From positions 1 through 35,542 of the forward strand of contig JAQQAM010000208.1 of assembly GCA_028532905.1 (NCBI GenBank): 35,542 nucleotides of DNA, given 5' to 3'. This DNA is from Spirochaetales bacterium. GTDB lineage: Bacteria > Spirochaetota > Spirochaetia > DSM-2461. The notes beneath the pieces were generated by a model. It made no database searches and was not told the DNA's origin. It saw nothing but the letters and a program-made list of their open reading frames with translations. The position numbers and the translations under genes were made by a program. Position 1 is the stretch's first letter. Each line of letters starts with the position of its first letter. Of the stretch, positions 34,197-35,542 are shown in pieces.

Positions 34197-34798
34197 ATAA
34201 AAACGGAATAGTCTATACAATTATTTTTACATTCATTACTGCCTTTTTCTTTGTTTTTTTTCTGGCACTGGCCAATGATGCGACAGAAGAGCTGGTGGAG
34301 CAGAACAAAATTGTCTCTGTACAGAGCTCTGTTCTGAAATCTATCGGTAAACTGCCGGAGGGCGGTGCATCCATTTCAGAGGCATACAGTTCGGAATTTG
34401 ATTCTGTACCTGTCCCCGGGGATACAATCAAGACAAATATTGCCGGAGAAGATGTTCTGATCCGCTATTTTTCTGGCAGCGGACTGTGGGGGACGATTAC
34501 CGGGATTCTGGCAGTCGACGGGTCAGTCAGCCGTATTATCGGTCTGGATATTATCAGTCACAATGAAACACCCGGACTGGGAGGACGAATTGATGAAGAC
34601 TGGTTCAAAGATCAGTTCAAAGGTGAACGAATCTCTTCTGAGGGCATCAAGGTTGTAAAGGGGAGCGGTTCAGCCGATGGGGATACTGAAAACGCATCCG
34701 TTGACGGGGTCACCGGTGCGTCTCTGACCAGTACGTCCATGGAGACCATTATCAATAAAGAAATCGACTATCTTAAAACTGAGGAGGCCGTACAATGA
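34193..34798 (+). CDS. rnfG: Electron transport complex subunit RnfG
   Basis: This single-pass periplasmic subunit (helix about 7-27) also carries covalent FMN. The 201-residue protein has GSGLWGTITGI (95-105), ETPGLGGRI (125-133) and the flavinylation motif DGVTGASLT (171-179). The acceptor position is Ser177 here, where Thr is usual. I chose the ATG at 34193, which has AAAGGAG upstream and overlaps the rnfD stop. The extra ten upstream residues of the open frame lie inside rnfD. Confidence 0.95.
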   Translation: MNKNGIVYTIIFTFITAFFFVFFLALANDATEELVEQNKIVSVQSSVLKSIGKLPEGGASISEAYSSEFDSVPVPGDTIKTNIAGEDVLIRYFSGSGLWGTITGILAVDGSVSRIIGLDIISHNETPGLGGRIDEDWFKDQFKGERISSEGIKVVKGSGSADGDTENASVDGVTGASLTSTSMETIINKEIDYLKTEEAVQ

Positions 34799-35406
34799 AT
34801 GAAGCAACCCCCTCTGCCATTCTGAAAGACAATATATGGACCAATAATCCTGTTTTTGTTCAGATATTGGGTATCTGTTCCACTCTGGCGGTAACCAATA
34901 ACCTGACCAATACATTCACCATGACCGTGGCACTTGTTTTTGTTGCGGCTCTCACAAATGTGACCGTTTCCATTATTAAATCCCTGATTCCCAGAAAGGT
35001 CAGGATGATTGTTCAGACTCTGATTATTGCCTTCTACGTTATTATCGTGGACATACTGTTAAGAGCCTATCTGCCGGATGTCAGTAAATCACTGGGTCCT
35101 TATGTAGGGCTGATCATCACAAACTGTATCATAATGGGACGGGCGGAAGCCTTTGCTCAGGCCAACGGCCCTCTGCTCTCTTTCTGGGACGGTGTCACGT
35201 CCGGTCTGGGATATATGTGGGTTCTTATGATCATAGCGTTTATCCGTGAACTTCTGGGATTCGGTACCCTTTTCGGTATTCCTGTCATGCCGGAAGGGTT
35301 CACAAAATGGACCATTATGGTTATGGCTCCCAGTGCTTTTTTCCTGCTGGGTACATTCCTGTGGATTGTAAAATCCATAATGCTTTCCAAAGGAGGAAGT
35401 AAATGA
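34795..35406 (+). CDS. rnfE: Electron transport complex subunit RnfE
   Basis: This 203-residue integral membrane subunit has about six helices and belongs to the RnfE/NqrD family. Landmarks are NNPVFVQILGICSTLAVTNN (18-37), a strongly conserved block, YVGLIITNCIIMGRAEAFA and FIRELLGFGTLFG. It pairs with RnfA to form the ion-conducting core. Its ATG overlaps the rnfG stop, and its stop overlaps the rnfA ATG (ATGA at both joints), so the operon is tightly coupled. Confidence 0.96.
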   Translation: MNEATPSAILKDNIWTNNPVFVQILGICSTLAVTNNLTNTFTMTVALVFVAALTNVTVSIIKSLIPRKVRMIVQTLIIAFYVIIVDILLRAYLPDVSKSLGPYVGLIITNCIIMGRAEAFAQANGPLLSFWDGVTSGLGYMWVLMIIAFIRELLGFGTLFGIPVMPEGFTKWTIMVMAPSAFFLLGTFLWIVKSIMLSKGGSK

Positions 35407-35542
35407 CACCGGATATTAACCCCATTGTACTGCTTTTTGCATCCATTTTTACCAGTAATATTCTGCTGGCCAACTTCCTGGGAATGTGTTCCTTTATCTC
35501 CATATCCAAGGATATAAAATCGTCCAACGGTCTGGGTATGGC
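35403..35542 (+). CDS. rnfA: Electron transport complex subunit RnfA, N-terminal part (cut by window edge)
   Basis: The first 46 residues are present. They include IFTSNILLANFLGMCSFIS and KSSNGLGM, which match the conserved start of RnfA (membrane helix 1 with the cluster-ligand cysteine region, LGMCSF). It overlaps rnfE by 4 bases. rnfB, and perhaps rnfC, would lie beyond the window. Confidence 0.92.
   Translation, partial: MTPDINPIVLLFASIFTSNILLANFLGMCSFISISKDIKSSNGLGM

Overview
The window looks like core chromosome of a spirochaete, probably a free-living one in the Spirochaetales/Treponematales. This is inferred from the gene content together: a divergent 443-residue phosphofructokinase, a SecD with a large N-terminal insert, a SecF with a polylysine tail, a split Rnf locus, a lone groEL and a giant acidic repeat protein. 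No species was matched. There are no rRNA or tRNA genes, insertion sequences, phage genes or CRISPR arrays. Gene density is high and no gene-free stretch exceeds about 200 bases.

Left part (1-8.3 kb). A minus-strand pair holds a very acidic 1019-residue protein with 17 exact-length 39-bp repeats, and a downstream gene cut by the window edge. Divergent from it is an FtsB/DivIC-like division protein. A three-gene minus-strand operon follows, with touching or overlapping genes: an M20-family protein that lacks key metal/catalytic residues, a glucosyl-3-phosphoglycerate synthase and a lone ABC ATPase. Its terminator lies inside the end of the ftsB-like gene. Then come phosphofructokinase (+) and glucose-6-phosphate isomerase (-), converging on one bidirectional terminator.

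Middle part (10-22 kb). A minus-strand arginine operon, argR-argC-argB-argD-argG, ends in a clear terminator and is preceded by a promoter with two ARG boxes, so autorepression by ArgR is likely. Next are a secreted ankyrin-repeat protein, a biotin protein ligase whose transcript may be nearly leaderless, groEL with a terminator, a small unknown gene, and the protein-export cluster yajC-secD-secF.

Right part (22-35.5 kb). A nitroreductase and a flavin split-barrel protein converge. valS faces a minus-strand operon of a 2-hydroxyacid dehydrogenase, aspartate kinase and a cysteine-rich DUF6062-type protein. A small TTG-start gene, glnS and zwf read rightward. An RseC-family gene lies divergent from rnfD-rnfG-rnfE-rnfA, which runs off the edge. 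The rnf promoter carries a palindrome between its -35 and -10 boxes.

How it fits together: pfk, pgi and zwf serve hexose-phosphate metabolism; argRCBDG and lysC serve amino-acid synthesis; yajC/secDF and groEL serve export and folding; Rnf couples ferredoxin:NAD+ electron transfer to an ion gradient. Most of the window is ordinary housekeeping. The less ordinary parts are the acidic repeat protein, the M20-like/GpgS/ABC operon, the duplicated Cys/His modules of the DUF6062-type protein and several unassigned palindromic operators.
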